The notes under the pieces were generated by a model, which did no database searches, had not been told where the DNA came from, and saw only the letters and a list, made by a program, of their open reading frames with translations. A stretch of 64,000 bases of DNA from Panulirus ornatus (Eukaryota > Arthropoda > Malacostraca > Decapoda > Palinuridae): NCBI RefSeq assembly GCF_036320965.1, contig NC_092226.1, forward strand, positions 18,712,002 to 18,776,001, read 5' to 3'. Of the stretch, positions 11,265-22,080 are shown one piece after another. Position 1 is the stretch's first letter; each line of letters opens with the position of its first letter. The position numbers were made by a program, and so were the translations under genes.

Positions 11265-11955
11265 TAATGACCAGTATGCTATTGCAAGTACAACTAGAAA
11301 CTAGACACAGACCTTGAGGTAATCATAAGTAACGATATATTACAGACAAAACCTTTCCGAGTAACATAGAATACAGCACGCAGAATGTCAGGTTTCACAC
11401 ACACAAAAAAAAAAAAAAATATAAACCGATGGATGACAATTTCACTCCTTTACAACCCCCGTAGTCAGACCTCATTTAGAATATGACGTTCAGTTCTCAT
11501 CACCAGACTTGATCAGAGACAAGAAACACCAGAACAAATTCAGAGGACAACAACAATACTGAACCCCGTTGGTTAAAGAAATAAGCTTCATAAACGATAA
11601 TCCGTATACCTGAAACTGTTCACTTGAAAAAAAAAAAAGGGGGAAGGGGAGACTGAGGAGATGTAATAAAGGTTTTCGTAACACTAAATAATTCTTACAA
11701 TTTCACCACATCAGATACATTGAAAGACCAGAAATAACGGCAGGAAATTAAATAGGAAGGAGATATGATACTAGTGGAAGATAAAGACTTTTTCAACCGT
11801 AGAGCTGTAGAACCTTGGACTAAATTACCACGAAATGTTATCACTGTGAAATCACGGAGAGCAAAACACTTCAGCGATACCAGCTATCAACAAATTATCC
11901 TCTCCAAGACAGAAAAGATAAAGATTTTCTTGTCTCATATTTGCCTTTCCTCTCC
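11265..11955 (+). pseudogene. LINE-B (CR1-like) C-terminus, 3' half of a split copy
   Basis: The + strand reads as the C-terminal part of a CR1-like polyprotein, with frame changes. Blocks are DLEVIISND near 11,312, PVVRPHLEYDVQFSSPDLIR near 11,456 (a hallmark RPHLEY block), and DFFNRRAVEPWTKLPRNVI with a following SRRAKHFSD near 11,790-11,870, equal to the usual FF.NRVV..WN.LP..VV block. The order continues that of 7,290-7,925. Only about 15-20 codons of the expected protein are missing between the halves, while 3.3 kb of other elements lie between them. Confidence 0.62.
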
Positions 11956-12489
11956 AGATTACTCCAGCTGCAATATCTAACACGGGCAACTTTCTCATTC
12001 ACAGTATCCTACAAAATATCCGTATGGATCCGTATGCACTCTACATGCTACAGAGTGCTCCTTCTCCGGTATGTTCCTGACGGCTGTTACGCCGGAGGAA
12101 GTGGTGGGAGGGGAGGTGCCTTCTGCTTTACTGTCTCCGTGTTAGGAGCGCAGGATACCATCATTATCTTCCTCCAGCAGAAAACCTCGTCATGGATCAT
12201 CAGGTCTCCTGTTATCTGTCCTTCCCGTGTACTACCACGCTCCATCCACACATGTACCCTTGCTCAACACACCCATGCACCACTCATATCCATCCACCGC
12301 TACACACTAGACTGAAGAGTAAAAAATCCTCACCTCCTGACGCAAGTGTTTGTCTGACTGTAACAACATTTGTTGCCACGAACCAGAAGTAGGAAAGTGA
12401 AAAATACCCATCAGCCAGGAAGTGATGCCCTTGACGAACACTTTTATTTCATGTTATGAAAGATCTTGAACTTTCCTGTACAGATACTA
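11956..12489. other. Unassigned interval
   Basis: There are short open frames only. A CCATGCACCACTCATATCC stretch near 12,270 faintly resembles the 19-bp array at 3,740 but is too short to call. Confidence 0.4.
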
Positions 12490-13065
12490 AATGACTTCGC
12501 CAGGGATGGCACATGGCGAGCCAAGACACACACGGGTGTCTCCACCAGGAATGGGACGTGGTGAGCCATGATATACATGGATGTCACCGCTAGGGAAGGG
12601 GCGTGGCGAACCTTGACATACATGGGTGTCACCACCAGGGAAGGGGCGTGGCGAGCCATGACATATATGGGTGTCACCACTAGGGATGAGGCCTGGTGAG
12701 CCATGACATACATGGGTGTCACCACTAGGGAAGGGGCGTGGTAAGCCATGACATACATGGGTGTTACCACCAGGGAAGGGGCGTGGTAAGCCATGACATA
12801 CATGGGTGTTACCACCAGGGAAGGGGCGTGGTAAGCCATGACATACATGGCTGTCTCTACCAGGGAAGGGGTTAGGTAAGCCATGACATAATATGGGTGT
12901 CACCACTTGAGATGAGGCCTGGTGAGCCATGACATACATGGGTGTCATGACCAGGGATGGGGTGTGGGGCGTGGTGAGCCAGGACATACACGGGTGTCTC
13001 CGCCAGGGATGAGGCATGGGGCGTGGTGAGCCAAGATCACACATGGGTTCCGCCTGGAGTGTGGC
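12490..13065. repeat. 45-bp minisatellite
   Basis: About twelve units of 45 bp contain GCCATGACATACATGGGTGT and CCAGGGAAGGGGCGTGG, more degenerate at both ends. The unit is a multiple of three without stops, so minus-strand frames with repeated THVCHGLPRPFPGG appear. These are repeat translations. Confidence 0.9.
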
Positions 13066-13189
13066 GGGTCACGGAGGGCGAGGCAGGCTGGGTTGGCCGG
13101 ATGCCCCTCACCCCAGTATCAAGGTTCTGACGAAGGATGTGTTGCTCGTGACCCCATCCTGACTACCGGGTGCTCTGGCTGCTTGCAGG

Positions 13190-13345
13190 TTGGCCTGGGG
13201 GCTTCCTAGTCAATCTAGTTCTCTACAGTCCGTTCTCTACAGGTCAACCTGGCTGTCTCCAGGTCGACCTGGCTATCTACAGGTCAACCTGGCTATCTAC
13301 AGGTCAACCTGGCTTGCACAGGTCAACCTGGATGTCTACAGAGGA
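13190..13345. repeat. 20-bp minisatellite
   Basis: Tandem GGCTATCTACAGGTCAACCT units, about five to six copies with point changes, lie just downstream of the 45-bp array. Confidence 0.8.
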
Positions 13346-13481
13346 AGAGTTACAACGTTATTTCGGCCGTATGTTCTCGGTCAGTGTCACCGATGTATAA
13401 GGCGAATCCTGTCACTATGCATCGGGGAAGGTGACCATGGATCACACACACACCTTGATATTACACATCATCCCCGTCAGT

Positions 13482-13650
13482 ACAACGGTACAAACCTTGA
13501 GCGGGAGACGGTACGAACCTTGAACATGATGGTATAACCCTCAAACACGACGGTACGACCCTTGACTTATAATGACCTAGTCTCTGACCTGACCCTTAAG
13601 GAGGAGGTTGGAGATCACGCCATCATAACCCAAGGGTCGCGCCGTCGTAG
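13482..13650. mobile_element. Foldback-like inverted-repeat element, copy 1
   Basis: The arm ACGACGGTACGACCCTTG (13,547-13,564) is matched by CAAGGGTCGCGCCGTCGT (13,631-13,648), which is its inverse complement with two mismatches in 18; the loop is 66 bp. The left arm is preceded by three related subrepeats at about 21-23-bp steps (starts near 13,482, 13,505, 13,526). The loop contains GACCTGACCCTTAAGG. The same arrangement recurs at 49,761-49,903. Neither copy encodes protein, so any movement would need a partner transposase. I could not identify target-site duplications. Confidence 0.5.
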
Positions 13651-13659
13651 CTCGGGGGT

Positions 13660-14751
13660 ATTACACGAGACGAGAATACAATATCTGTACAAGCTCTCTG
13701 GACGTCATCCATCTTTACACGGAGGAGAATTATAACCAACCAGGACAAAAGCTGTGGTGAACGTCCCGCACAGACGACAGTAAGCGAGGTCAAGCACTGC
13801 CTGGACCACCACCGTGAACAGTTGAAAAAAAATAGGAACGAAAATTATCCTCGAAAAACTCGGGAGATTGAAATGCAGTTGTGATAAATACATTGCTGGG
13901 TGCCCCTCCGAGAAAAGGCGGGTAGCATACGATGGGAAAGAATGATTGTCAAAACTGAGGCTAAAGTTATGTGGCTAACATACAGTGGTAAGATAAAGTA
14001 CTGGCGGTGACCCACGGGGGAAAAAAAAGGGGCGTCCGTCGGGAGCGGTGACGGAAGGTCATGTGAGAGCTCAAAACCCGAACGGATGAGCAACGCTCTT
14101 TTGACGTCCTCCAAGAGAAGCGACGTCGGACTGTGTGATGTGTTCGACTGAGGAATTTACCCCCCACACAATGTACTCCACAATTCCTCAGTCCAGGAAG
14201 TGCAGCGAATCATGAACTATTTTCATGAGATCGTGTCCCAGGATGGAACACCTGAGGGAGGACAGCACGTCGAGTATCAGGTCGCAAGACACCACAGCTA
14301 ATTTGATGTGTGTGGCCGCTAGCACGAGATGACAGGCTTGCTCTCTGGTGGCAGATTTATGTCCTTCAATAACAGTAATGGAAGGTGACGACAACTCACG
14401 TCCCAGCTCAACTTTTTGTACAAATGAAGTTTTTCTGGTTACTGCCATTGTCAGTCCTATCTTATATTGCTACTCATTATCATCACATTCTTAGAATACA
14501 ATCTTCTTTTATTATCATATATATATATATATATATATATATGGTACAGGTACAAATCATATTTCCCATGGTTCTATACTTTCCTCGTCTTCATCATTTT
14601 GCTCTAGTTCAGACTCTCCTGTCTTAACTGGAATTTTCCCTGGTTACCTTCCCTCTCATAACAGTGTTCCACACTCCCTCCATCCCCATATCCAAGCCAC
14701 TCGTGAAAATATTATTCGAGGCAAGTGATTTTCTCATTTTTCTTTTAATCG
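13660..14751. other. Unassigned interval with one 86-residue frame
   Basis: Unrecognised sequence includes a 25-bp TA run at 14,518. A minus-strand frame at 14,188-14,448 encodes 86 unfamiliar residues and contains GGGAC-GTGAGT, a fair 5' splice-site match. Alone this is weak evidence for a gene. Nothing else here is supported. Confidence 0.3.
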
Positions 14752-15090
14752 TTGAAGGCTCCAGTCACGAATAAAAGTTCACATCAAGGCCCGGCCTTAA
14801 TCAAATTGAAATATAGAGAGGATATGAAAAGGAAAAAGGGGAGACAAGGTAAAATATTTAAGAGTTCTGGAGGAAGAGGTGTAGCCTTATGCTCATCAAT
14901 CATTTTCATAAGAAATAACGGGATATCCAATGCTCTTGTGGTACATATGGCCGAACATGGACACCTACCGAAGTGGGACGAGGCGAGAATACTGTACCAG
15001 GGCCTAAGCAAACAAATGAATCAGACATTAGAAGCGGCTCACATGGCCACCAAAGACAACATTAACACACGGTCTGGGTTCAACTGCTAG
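14752..15090 (+). pseudogene. PLE-3: GIY-YIG endonuclease tail fragment
   Basis: The 112-residue frame holds GISNALVVHMAEHGHLPKWD then EARILYQGLSKQ, LEAAHMATKDNINTRSG. This is the C-terminal part of a GIY-YIG nuclease as found in Penelope-like elements: a small-residue/Ala-X-X-X-His block, GH, W, then the EA.hI helix with the catalytic glutamate and an asparagine-rich end. The start of the domain (GIY...YIG) is missing; the first 60 residues are lysine-rich and unmatched. It is followed 150 bp downstream by a hammerhead-like motif, as expected for such an element. It differs from PLE-1 and PLE-2. Confidence 0.5.
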
Positions 15091-15232
15091 TCACGTCAGG
15101 CAACAGAGATCGTTGTGAACGAGTGGAGGCAGCAGGACAAGCCATCCAATCAATCAGTGCGCGACACAGCACGGCTTCCGACCAGGTTACCATCACTTGC
15201 TAGGGAATATGGTCACGCCGAATGCTAGAATT

Positions 15233-15276
15233 TGTATCTTCTGAGGAAGACCGTTGAACGGTCGAAACGTCGAGGC
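15233..15276 (+). ncRNA. Candidate hammerhead-like motif downstream of PLE-3
   Basis: CTGAGGA (15,241-15,247) is followed by one A, then GACCG / TTGAA / CGGTC, a perfect 5-bp stem II (15,249-15,263), then GAAA (15,264-15,267) and CGTC. After CGTC, GAGG can pair with TCTT just before CTGAGGA (A-U, G-C and two G-U pairs) as stem I. The core thus matches CUGANGA...GAAA with N7 = G. Stem III would be reduced to about one pair around CG, so a single molecule may be inactive. Strand and position fit the tail of the preceding PLE fragment. Confidence 0.45.
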
Positions 15277-15289
15277 ATGTCTCGGCTCT

Positions 15290-15695
15290 AACCCGCTCAT
15301 TTCCATACCGACCTATTTTCCACATTTGTCATGAAGGATAATAAATATACATACACATAAACTTACTAATATCTAAGACGAGATTTTTTCAAAAGGCAGG
15401 GTTAGCCAGCCCGTAAGTTTGACCGCTCACTACAGGAAAAACTAGGTCCCACAGAACGGGTCGTGTTAGTTACATGTTGTCACGTGCTAATGCGTTAGTT
15501 GGAGAGATTGTATACTCGTGGACGGAAGGTCAGCAGGGGAGACAAGAGAGGGTGGGGGCTAGACCAGGTGGTAAGAGATAAACTTATATTAATAGCTTTC
15601 CTGACTGTTGACTGGAGGGACGGGTTGAAGAATGTGGGAGGGGTTTACTAGAAGGTTGTCAGGCGCGTGGCGGTGGTCAGAGAGAGCTGGAGGAG
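15290..15695. other. Unassigned interval
   Basis: No recognised element; purine-rich towards the right, where it grades into the 30-bp array. Confidence 0.4.
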
Positions 15696-16262
15696 AAAAG
15701 AAGTATGACAGAGTTGAATAAGGAGAAAAGAAGTATGAGAGAGTTGAGTAAGGAGAAAAGAAGTATGAGAGAGTTGAGTAAGGAGAAAAGAAGTATGAGA
15801 GAGTTGAGTAAGGAGAAGTATGAGAGAGTTGAGTAAGGAGAAGTATGAGAGAGTTGAGTAAGGAGAAAAGAAGTATGAGAGAGTTGAGTAAGGAGAAAAG
15901 AAGTATGAGAGAGTTGAGTAAGGAGAAAAGAAGTATGAGAGAGTTGAGTAAGGAGATAAGAAGTATGAGAGAGTTGAGTACGGAGAAAAGAAGTATGAGA
16001 GAGTTGAGTAAGGAGATAAGAAGTATGAGAGAGTTGAGTAAGAAGATAAGAAGTATGAGAGAGTTGAGTAAGGAGAAAAGATGAGAGAGTTGAGTAAGGA
16101 GAAAAGAAGTATGAGAGAGTTGAGTAAGGAGATAAGAAGTATGAGAGAGTTGAGTAAGGAGATAAGAAGTATGAGAGAGTTGAGTAAGGAGAAAAGAAGT
16201 ATGAGAGAGTTGAGTAAGGAGAAAAGAAGTATGAGAGAGTTGAGTAAGGAGAAAAGAAGTAC
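15696..16262. repeat. 30-bp purine-rich minisatellite
   Basis: About nineteen units contain AGTATGAGAGAGTTGAGTAA and GGAGAAAAGA, a few of them shortened. The strand is almost all purine. The period is a multiple of three and lacks stops on both strands, giving repeated SMRELSKEKR (+) and hydrophobic LLNSLILLFS (-) frames. The short units shift frame, which argues against coding. Confidence 0.92.
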
Positions 16263-16340
16263 GAGAATAAAAAAAAGGAAAAAAATAGATTCAATCTTAA
16301 TGAAACGGTACACCATTAATTATCACTAGGACCCCTTGAA

Positions 16341-16415
16341 TGTGGCTCTTGCAGCTTTGAGGCTGCGCTCCAAGCAGTAGCAGTGTTAAGGTGGACTCCT
16401 TTGGAGCATGAAGTT
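16341..16415. repeat. Dispersed short repeat with two palindromes, copy 1
   Basis: GCAGCTTTGAGGCTGC and ACTCCTTTGGAGC are two small hairpin-forming words about 35 bp apart. The same pair at the same spacing, with similar flanks, is at 55,474-55,545. I do not know the family. From 16,416 to 16,700 nothing else is recognised. Confidence 0.4.
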
Positions 16416-16701
16416 CCTCGATGACTCTGTGATCCTTCCCGTCTATTGACGATGATACAACAAAGCCGATGATAACTTTTACACGCGCGGTGTATCCACT
16501 TGCAGGCGGAGTCCGGCAGCATCAGGTGATATATAAGGAAGTGACCACACATGGTCAACAGGTTAGTGAGTGTTCTGACCAACGTAGTGGCCTGAATTAT
16601 CATCACAGTAACATTATATGTGATGGTAAGGACAGCTTTAACAACATCAGTCATGATCATAACGACTCAAGTGATCCAAACATTCATGCTGCTACGCTAA
16701 T

Positions 16702-17053
16702 GATACAAAAACCCCATACAAACTCCAGCAATGACAGGAGTAATGATACGGGAGGTAGAGACAATCATGATAGCAGAGATAATTTAAATGATACAAAAAC
16801 CCCATACAAACTCCAGCAATGACAGGAGTAATGATACGGGAGGTAGAGACAATCATGATAGCAGAGATAATTTAAATGATACAAATAACCCATACAAACT
16901 CCAGCAATGACAGGTGTAATGATACGGGAGGTAGAGACAATCATGATAGCAGAGATAATTTAAATGATACAAATAACCCATACAAACTCCAGCAATGACA
17001 GGAGTAATGATACGGGAGGGAGAGACAATCATGATAGCAGAGATAATATAATC
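16702..17053. repeat. 88-bp tandem repeat, four copies
   Basis: Units containing CATACAAACTCCAGCAATGA and GGTAGAGACAATCATGATAG repeat exactly every 88 bp (starts 16,702, 16,790, 16,878, 16,966). Copies are almost identical. The sequence is unrelated to the 88-bp array at 6,131. Confidence 0.93.
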
Positions 17054-17478
17054 AACTGCAGCTGAGAGCATCGACAATAATATACAAAAGCCAACGTCAC
17101 CAGCACCGGCAAAAGTCGCACACATTATTGCACTTTGAGCTACAAGTGAACCACGTTAACAATTCATTGTAAAAAAAAAGAAAAAAAAAGAAAACCCTGG
17201 ACAAAGTCGGTTACAAATGACAACTCTTTATTCTTACCAGGGCGTAAAAAAAGCTTTCGGAACACCACAATCTGTGTACAAATATTGAGGATCTTATCCC
17301 ACACCGGCACTGTATCATGAGGTTTTCTTTGAAGTTTTTGTCTAGCGGGTTGAGCACAAGAGGCTTGAAGGTAAGCAGCTGATATATAGATCCTGTTTTA
17401 ATCTCATGAACTCCTTGAGAGTAAGGTATCACAAGCAATAAATTAGGGCGACACAGCTAACTCGGCCAGCTATGTATC

Positions 17479-17526
<48 letters not shown>

Positions 17527-17688
17527 GGTTTATGGTAAATAGCATGGATTTCCACATCGAATATCAGAATACTGTTATAACACACACACACACAAACACA
17601 CACACGTAAGGGATGTTGGTCTACAATGTCTAAACACATATCCAAAGCTTGCACAGTATAGACAAGCACAATCCACAATACCCAGGTC
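17054..17688. other. Unassigned interval with (AG)n and (CA)n
   Basis: It contains an AG run at 17,479-17,524 and an interrupted CA run near 17,580-17,606. No gene or element is recognised otherwise. Confidence 0.6.
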
Positions 17689-18200
17689 AAGCAAGACTTG
17701 CTTGTTCACAGCCCACAACATTCAGATCAAGCAAGACATGCATGATCACAGCCTACAATACTTAGATCAAGCAAGATATGCAGGAACACAGCCCACTATA
17801 CTCAGACGAAGCAAGACATGCATGATCACAGCCCACAATACTCAGATCAAGCAAGATATGCATGATCACAGCCTACAATACTTAGATCAAGCAAGACATG
17901 CATGATCACAGCCTACAATACTTAGATCAAGCAAGACATGTATGATCACAGCCTACAATACTCAGACGAAGCAAGAAATGCATGATCACAGCCTACAATA
18001 CTTAGATCAAGCAAGACATGCATGACCACAGCCTACAATACTTAGATCAAGCAAGACATGCATGATCACAGCCTACAATACTTAGATCAAGCAAGATATG
18101 CAGGAACACAGCCCACTATATTCAGAGTAAGGAAACATGCATTTGGACGGCGCACAGCACTCAGATCAAGCAAAACATGCACGATCACAGGTCACGCCCA
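17689..18200. repeat. 40-bp minisatellite
   Basis: About twelve units contain CACAGCCTACAATACTTAGA and TCAAGCAAGACATGCATGA, with more divergence at the right end. Confidence 0.9.
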
Positions 18201-19009
18201 CACACAACACTCCCAGCACACTAGACATGCACGCACATATCCAATTACGTGAGTATAAACATTCGGAGCACGAATGACGTGCTCGCACATAATCACCAAT
18301 AACGCACAATGACTACAACATGCAATGCATTCATATGTACACCTCATGAAGGCGCACGCCACAGAAAGCACACGACGTATTGACACACCACGGAAGATAA
18401 CAGGAAATGCATACACCCTGCAGACTTCTCTGTCATGCAACAGTGAAGGCGCTTCTTGCTTAGTCAGTCCACAACGAGGCTCAAGAAATGACAGGGAGAT
18501 CCAGCAAAGGCAAACGCAAAGGAGGAGGAAACATATGACGAGGAACAATTGAATCGAGTGCCAAAGGAGCGTCTCTAGAAATTCAACTGGGCAAAGCTAA
18601 TCACACTAACTTAATTCTATTATCATTCTTACAAAGACAACCTATGCCTTTTTTTTCTTTTTATCAAAACACAAATCGATACAGGAATCTTTTACTAAAC
18701 TTTGAGAGGAAAGTGTAGGTCATACAATATGGAAAACAACAACAAAAAAATGTATCCAACAAAAGCATAGCTGCATGCAAAGCTGCTTGCACTCCTTCAC
18801 CCAGTGATGATCAGGATGTAAGAATATACCGTGTCTGAAGAGGTGCTGGGCCCCGAATACAAGCACTGCACTGCACACAAACTTAGACCGGACCAGCGCG
18901 ACCCCGTCACAGTCGGGAATAGACTCCTCGGCATGTGCAAAGTTTCGCAAGACGGAAATGTTCCAACAATAGGGCAACTGCATTCCACCCACGTCAACAC
19001 CCGTCTTAG
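18201..19009. other. Unassigned interval
   Basis: There are frames up to 125 residues on the minus strand near 18,720-19,097, but they resemble no family I know and partly overlap the LINE-B fragment in another frame. Confidence 0.35.
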
Positions 19010-19233
19010 TAACAACGTCAAGATTCCGGTGAACCAACCATCGTAGAGCAATGAAGAAGGTCCTGCATAATGAAAGCTCCTGGTATAGACTGGCCATGGC
19101 CCATGTGAGCCCTGTCCATCAGTTTGTCTATGTCTGTATGAAGCTGCAGACGTTCAATTTCTGTTGTAGATGTTTCCCAACTTCGTATCGTCTGCGAATT
19201 CCTTATCGTACAAAGCAATTCATTAATGATTTC

Positions 19234-19238
<5 letters not shown>
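19010..19238 (-). pseudogene. LINE-B (CR1-like) reverse-transcriptase fragment
   Basis: The minus strand reads FADDTKLGN in one frame (near 19,187-19,203) and TTEIERLQLHTDIDKLMDRA in the next. This is the catalytic FADD box and the helix that follows it in CR1-like elements, separated by a frameshift. The fragment is cut by a TA tract on its 5' side (19,239). Similarity ends near 19,010. A non-functional scrap. Confidence 0.7.

Positions 19239-19321
<83 letters not shown>
19239..19321. repeat. (TA)n microsatellite
   Basis: A pure 82-bp TA run joins a LINE-B fragment to a LINE-A fragment on the opposite strand. Confidence 0.93.
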
Positions 19322-19323
<2 letters not shown>

Positions 19324-19659
19324 ATGGTGTGAGGTGGTTTGATCAAGTAAGTAATGAAAGGGTAAGAGAGATGTGTGGAAATAAAAAGTGTGGTTGAGAG
19401 AGTAGAAGAGGGTGTGTTGAAATGGTTTGGTCAATGGAGAGAATGAGTGAAGAAAGACTGACAAAGAGGATACATGTGTCAGAGGAAACAAGGAGAGGCG
19501 GGCGACCAAACTGGAGGAGGAAGGATGGAGTGAAAAGGATTTTGAGCGTTCGTGGCCTGAACATACAGGCGGGTGAGAGGCGTGCAAGAAGTAGAGTGAA
19601 TTGGAACGATTGGTATACTGGGGTCGATGTGCGGTCAACGGACTGAACCAGGTCATGTG

Positions 19660-19660
<1 letters not shown>
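19322..19660 (+). pseudogene. LINE-A variant, C-terminal fragment
   Basis: It reads NGVRWFDQVSNERVREMCGN, then after a frame change MVWSMERMSEERLTKRIHVS and GRPNWRRKDGVKRILSVRG, ending ...NWNDWYTG. It is clearly homologous to residues 358-460 of the 26,975 frame but several percent diverged and carrying frameshifts, so it belongs to an older subfamily. The following 3' sequence (19,660 on) is the long SINE-like form rather than the short LINE-A tail. Confidence 0.75.
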
Positions 19661-20215
<555 letters not shown>

Positions 20216-20234
20216 ATTCCTATGAGTCCATGGA

Positions 20235-20240
<6 letters not shown>
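20216..20240 (-). mobile_element. PLE-2 terminal fragment
   Basis: ATTCCTATGAGTCCATGGAG closely resembles the PLE-2 terminus ATTCTTAAGAGTCCACGG at 9,884-9,901. It is flanked on the right by a long TA tract, as the full copy is. Only about 22 bp, so the call depends on context. Confidence 0.4.
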
Positions 20241-20280
<40 letters not shown>

Positions 20281-20291
<11 letters not shown>

Positions 20292-21062
20292 TTTTTTTTA
20301 TACTTTGTCGCTGTCTCCCGCGTTTGCGAGGTAGCGCAAGGAAACAGACGAAAGAAATGGCCCAACCCCCCCCCCCATACACATGTACATACACACGTCC
20401 ACACACGCAAATATACATACCTACACACCTTTCCATGGTTTACCCCAGACGCTTCACATGCCCTGATTCACTCCACTGACAGCACGTCAACCCCTGTATA
20501 CCACATCGCTCCAATTCACTCTATTCCTTGCCCTCCTTACACCCTCCTGCATGTTCAGGCCCCGATCACACAAAATCTTTTTCACTCCATCTTTCCACCT
20601 CCAATTTGGTCTCCCTCTTCTCCTCGTTCCCTCCACCTCCGACACATATATCCTCTTGGTCAATCTTTCCTCACTCATTCTCTCCATGTGACCAAACCAT
20701 TTCAAAACACCCTCTTCTGCTCTCTCAACCACGCTCTTTTTATTTCCACACATCTCTCTTACCCTTACGTTACTTACTCGATCAAACCACCTCACACCAC
20801 ACATTGTCCTCAAACATCTCATTTCCAGCACATCCATCCTCCTGCGCACAACTCTATCCATAGCCCACGCCTCGCAACCATACAACATTGTTGGAACCAC
20901 TATTCCTTCAAACATACCCATTTTTGCTTTCCGAGATAATGTTCTCGACTTCCACACATTTTTCAAGGCTCCCAAAATTTTCGCCCCCTCCCCCACCCTA
21001 TGATCCACTTCCGCTTCCATGGTTCCATCCGCTGACAGATCCACTCCCAGATATCTAAAACA
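20281..21062 (-). mobile_element. LINE-A, 5'-truncated young copy
   Basis: From poly(T) (the minus-strand poly(A)) the element runs through the short 3' tail and the C-terminal coding part to 21,062, where a TA tract truncates it. It differs from the 26,775-28,284 copy at only a few positions over about 750 bp. The (TA)n at 20,237-20,273 lies beyond its poly(A). Confidence 0.85.
20487..21062 (-). CDS. LINE-A polyprotein, C-terminal part (truncated)
   Basis: The open frame of about 190 residues starts in CFRYLGVDLSADGTMEAEVD and passes through GIVVPTMLYGCEAWAMDR, WFGHMERMSEERL and GRPNWRWKDGVKKIL to VYRG and stop. These are the thumb and C-terminal blocks of an RTE-like reverse transcriptase; the catalytic palm is missing because of 5' truncation. 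The frame is by chance open through the TA tract (IYIYIY) into a LINE-B fragment, giving a 242-residue reading frame that is not a real protein. Confidence 0.75.
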   Translation of the reverse strand, partial: CFRYLGVDLSADGTMEAEVDHRVGEGAKILGALKNVWKSRTLSRKAKMGMFEGIVVPTMLYGCEAWAMDRVVRRRMDVLEMRCLRTMCGVRWFDRVSNVRVREMCGNKKSVVERAEEGVLKWFGHMERMSEERLTKRIYVSEVEGTRRRGRPNWRWKDGVKKILCDRGLNMQEGVRRARNRVNWSDVVYRG

Positions 21063-21063
21063 G

Positions 21064-21137
<74 letters not shown>
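21063..21137. repeat. (TA)n microsatellite
   Basis: A nearly pure TA run at the truncation point of LINE-A and the edge of a LINE-B scrap. Confidence 0.92.
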
Positions 21138-21141
<4 letters not shown>

Positions 21142-21215
21142 GAAAGCTGGTCCCAAGACTGACCCTTGTGTACACCACTTGTCACGTATAACCATTCTGA
21201 GGCTTGACAATTCAT
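21138..21215 (-). pseudogene. LINE-B (CR1-like) fragment at the SGVPQG motif
   Basis: The minus strand reads SEWLYVTSGVHKGQSWDQLSF, a decayed form of the CR1-like block ending SGVPQGSVLGP.LF. It ends at the TA tract. The position in the protein is immediately upstream of the FADD block found at 19,010-19,238, but the two are separated by a LINE-A copy. Confidence 0.65.
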
Positions 21216-22080
21216 TAATCATGCAACGCAAGACGCTTCTATCAAAACAGAAGCACCATCATTACTACGTTTTTTTTACACGTGATAAAATCAATAGCTT
21301 GTAAGAGAACAAAGTATTTACGAAATATAACTGCAGTCAGTTATGTTATGTGCTCACAACTTTACGACTGATGACTCGAGGCATTGACGTACGTGTGAGT
21401 AATGTCCTAAAAGATGTACCTACCAAATGTCTGTACTAGTAACTAATATCATGTTTATCATCTTAAATCCTGGGGAGTATCAATGTCTTTACAAAGGTGA
21501 AAACAAAAGAAAATAAATGTAACTTAAACCTCAAGGCTTTACGGTATCATCTTTCAATTAGAGTATAATTTTTCATATCTTACCCCGAATTATATCCAAT
21601 GATTTTTTTCCTGAAACAGGTTTGGTTCCTAATCATACCTCGCTAAGGCGGGAAAGGCGAGTGCATATTTTTTTTTTTCTATATTCAACCAAGAAAATTA
21701 AAATATCATCAAGTGAATCTAAATGTTTTATATGATACCTAAGATACATAAATACGACTTTCTTACCGACCAAGCACAAGATCCTGCCACACATTACACT
21801 GGATCTACAAGCTCAGATTTTGTAAACATCATCAGCTACTTACATTACCATGGAAGAGGAGGAAGGGTTGGATGAGGCGGAGGAGAAAAGGGAGGGGGCG
21901 TAGGAGAGAAAAGAAGAGGAAGGATAGGTAGTAAAAAGGGAGGGCAGGAACAGGAAATCTCTAATTATATTAAGAAGGACCTTGAGGCAGGGCCCGGCTG
22001 GGGTCAAGGTTAACAGCTCCACCCTGACAGTGGCCTTGAAGACTCCTACCTGTTGGAGGAGGAGGGGACCAGCCACTCGT
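21216..22080. other. Mostly unassigned; SINE-box remnant
   Basis: At 21,610-21,670 a + strand CATACCTCGCTAAGGCGGG is a degenerate copy of the SINE-like box. The rest, including a poly-purine stretch at 21,850-21,960, is unassigned. Confidence 0.45.

Noticed and set aside
12192..12315. Short HPHMYPCSTHPCTTHIHPP frame as a histidine-rich peptide
   Set aside because: Composition echo of the CCATGCACCACTC repeat type, too short and without gene context.
15648..16316. Hydrophobic 222-residue minus frame resembling membrane segments
   Set aside because: Antisense of the 30-bp purine repeat; leucine/serine bias is a composition effect and irregular units break the frame.
6131..17053. Common origin of the two 88-bp arrays (6,131 and 16,702)
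   Set aside because: Same period but no shared sequence; treated as coincidence.
20487..21215. 242-residue minus protein joining SGVHKGQ, IYIYIY and the LINE-A C-terminus
   Set aside because: A TA tract that happens to be open joins two unrelated element fragments; not a real protein.
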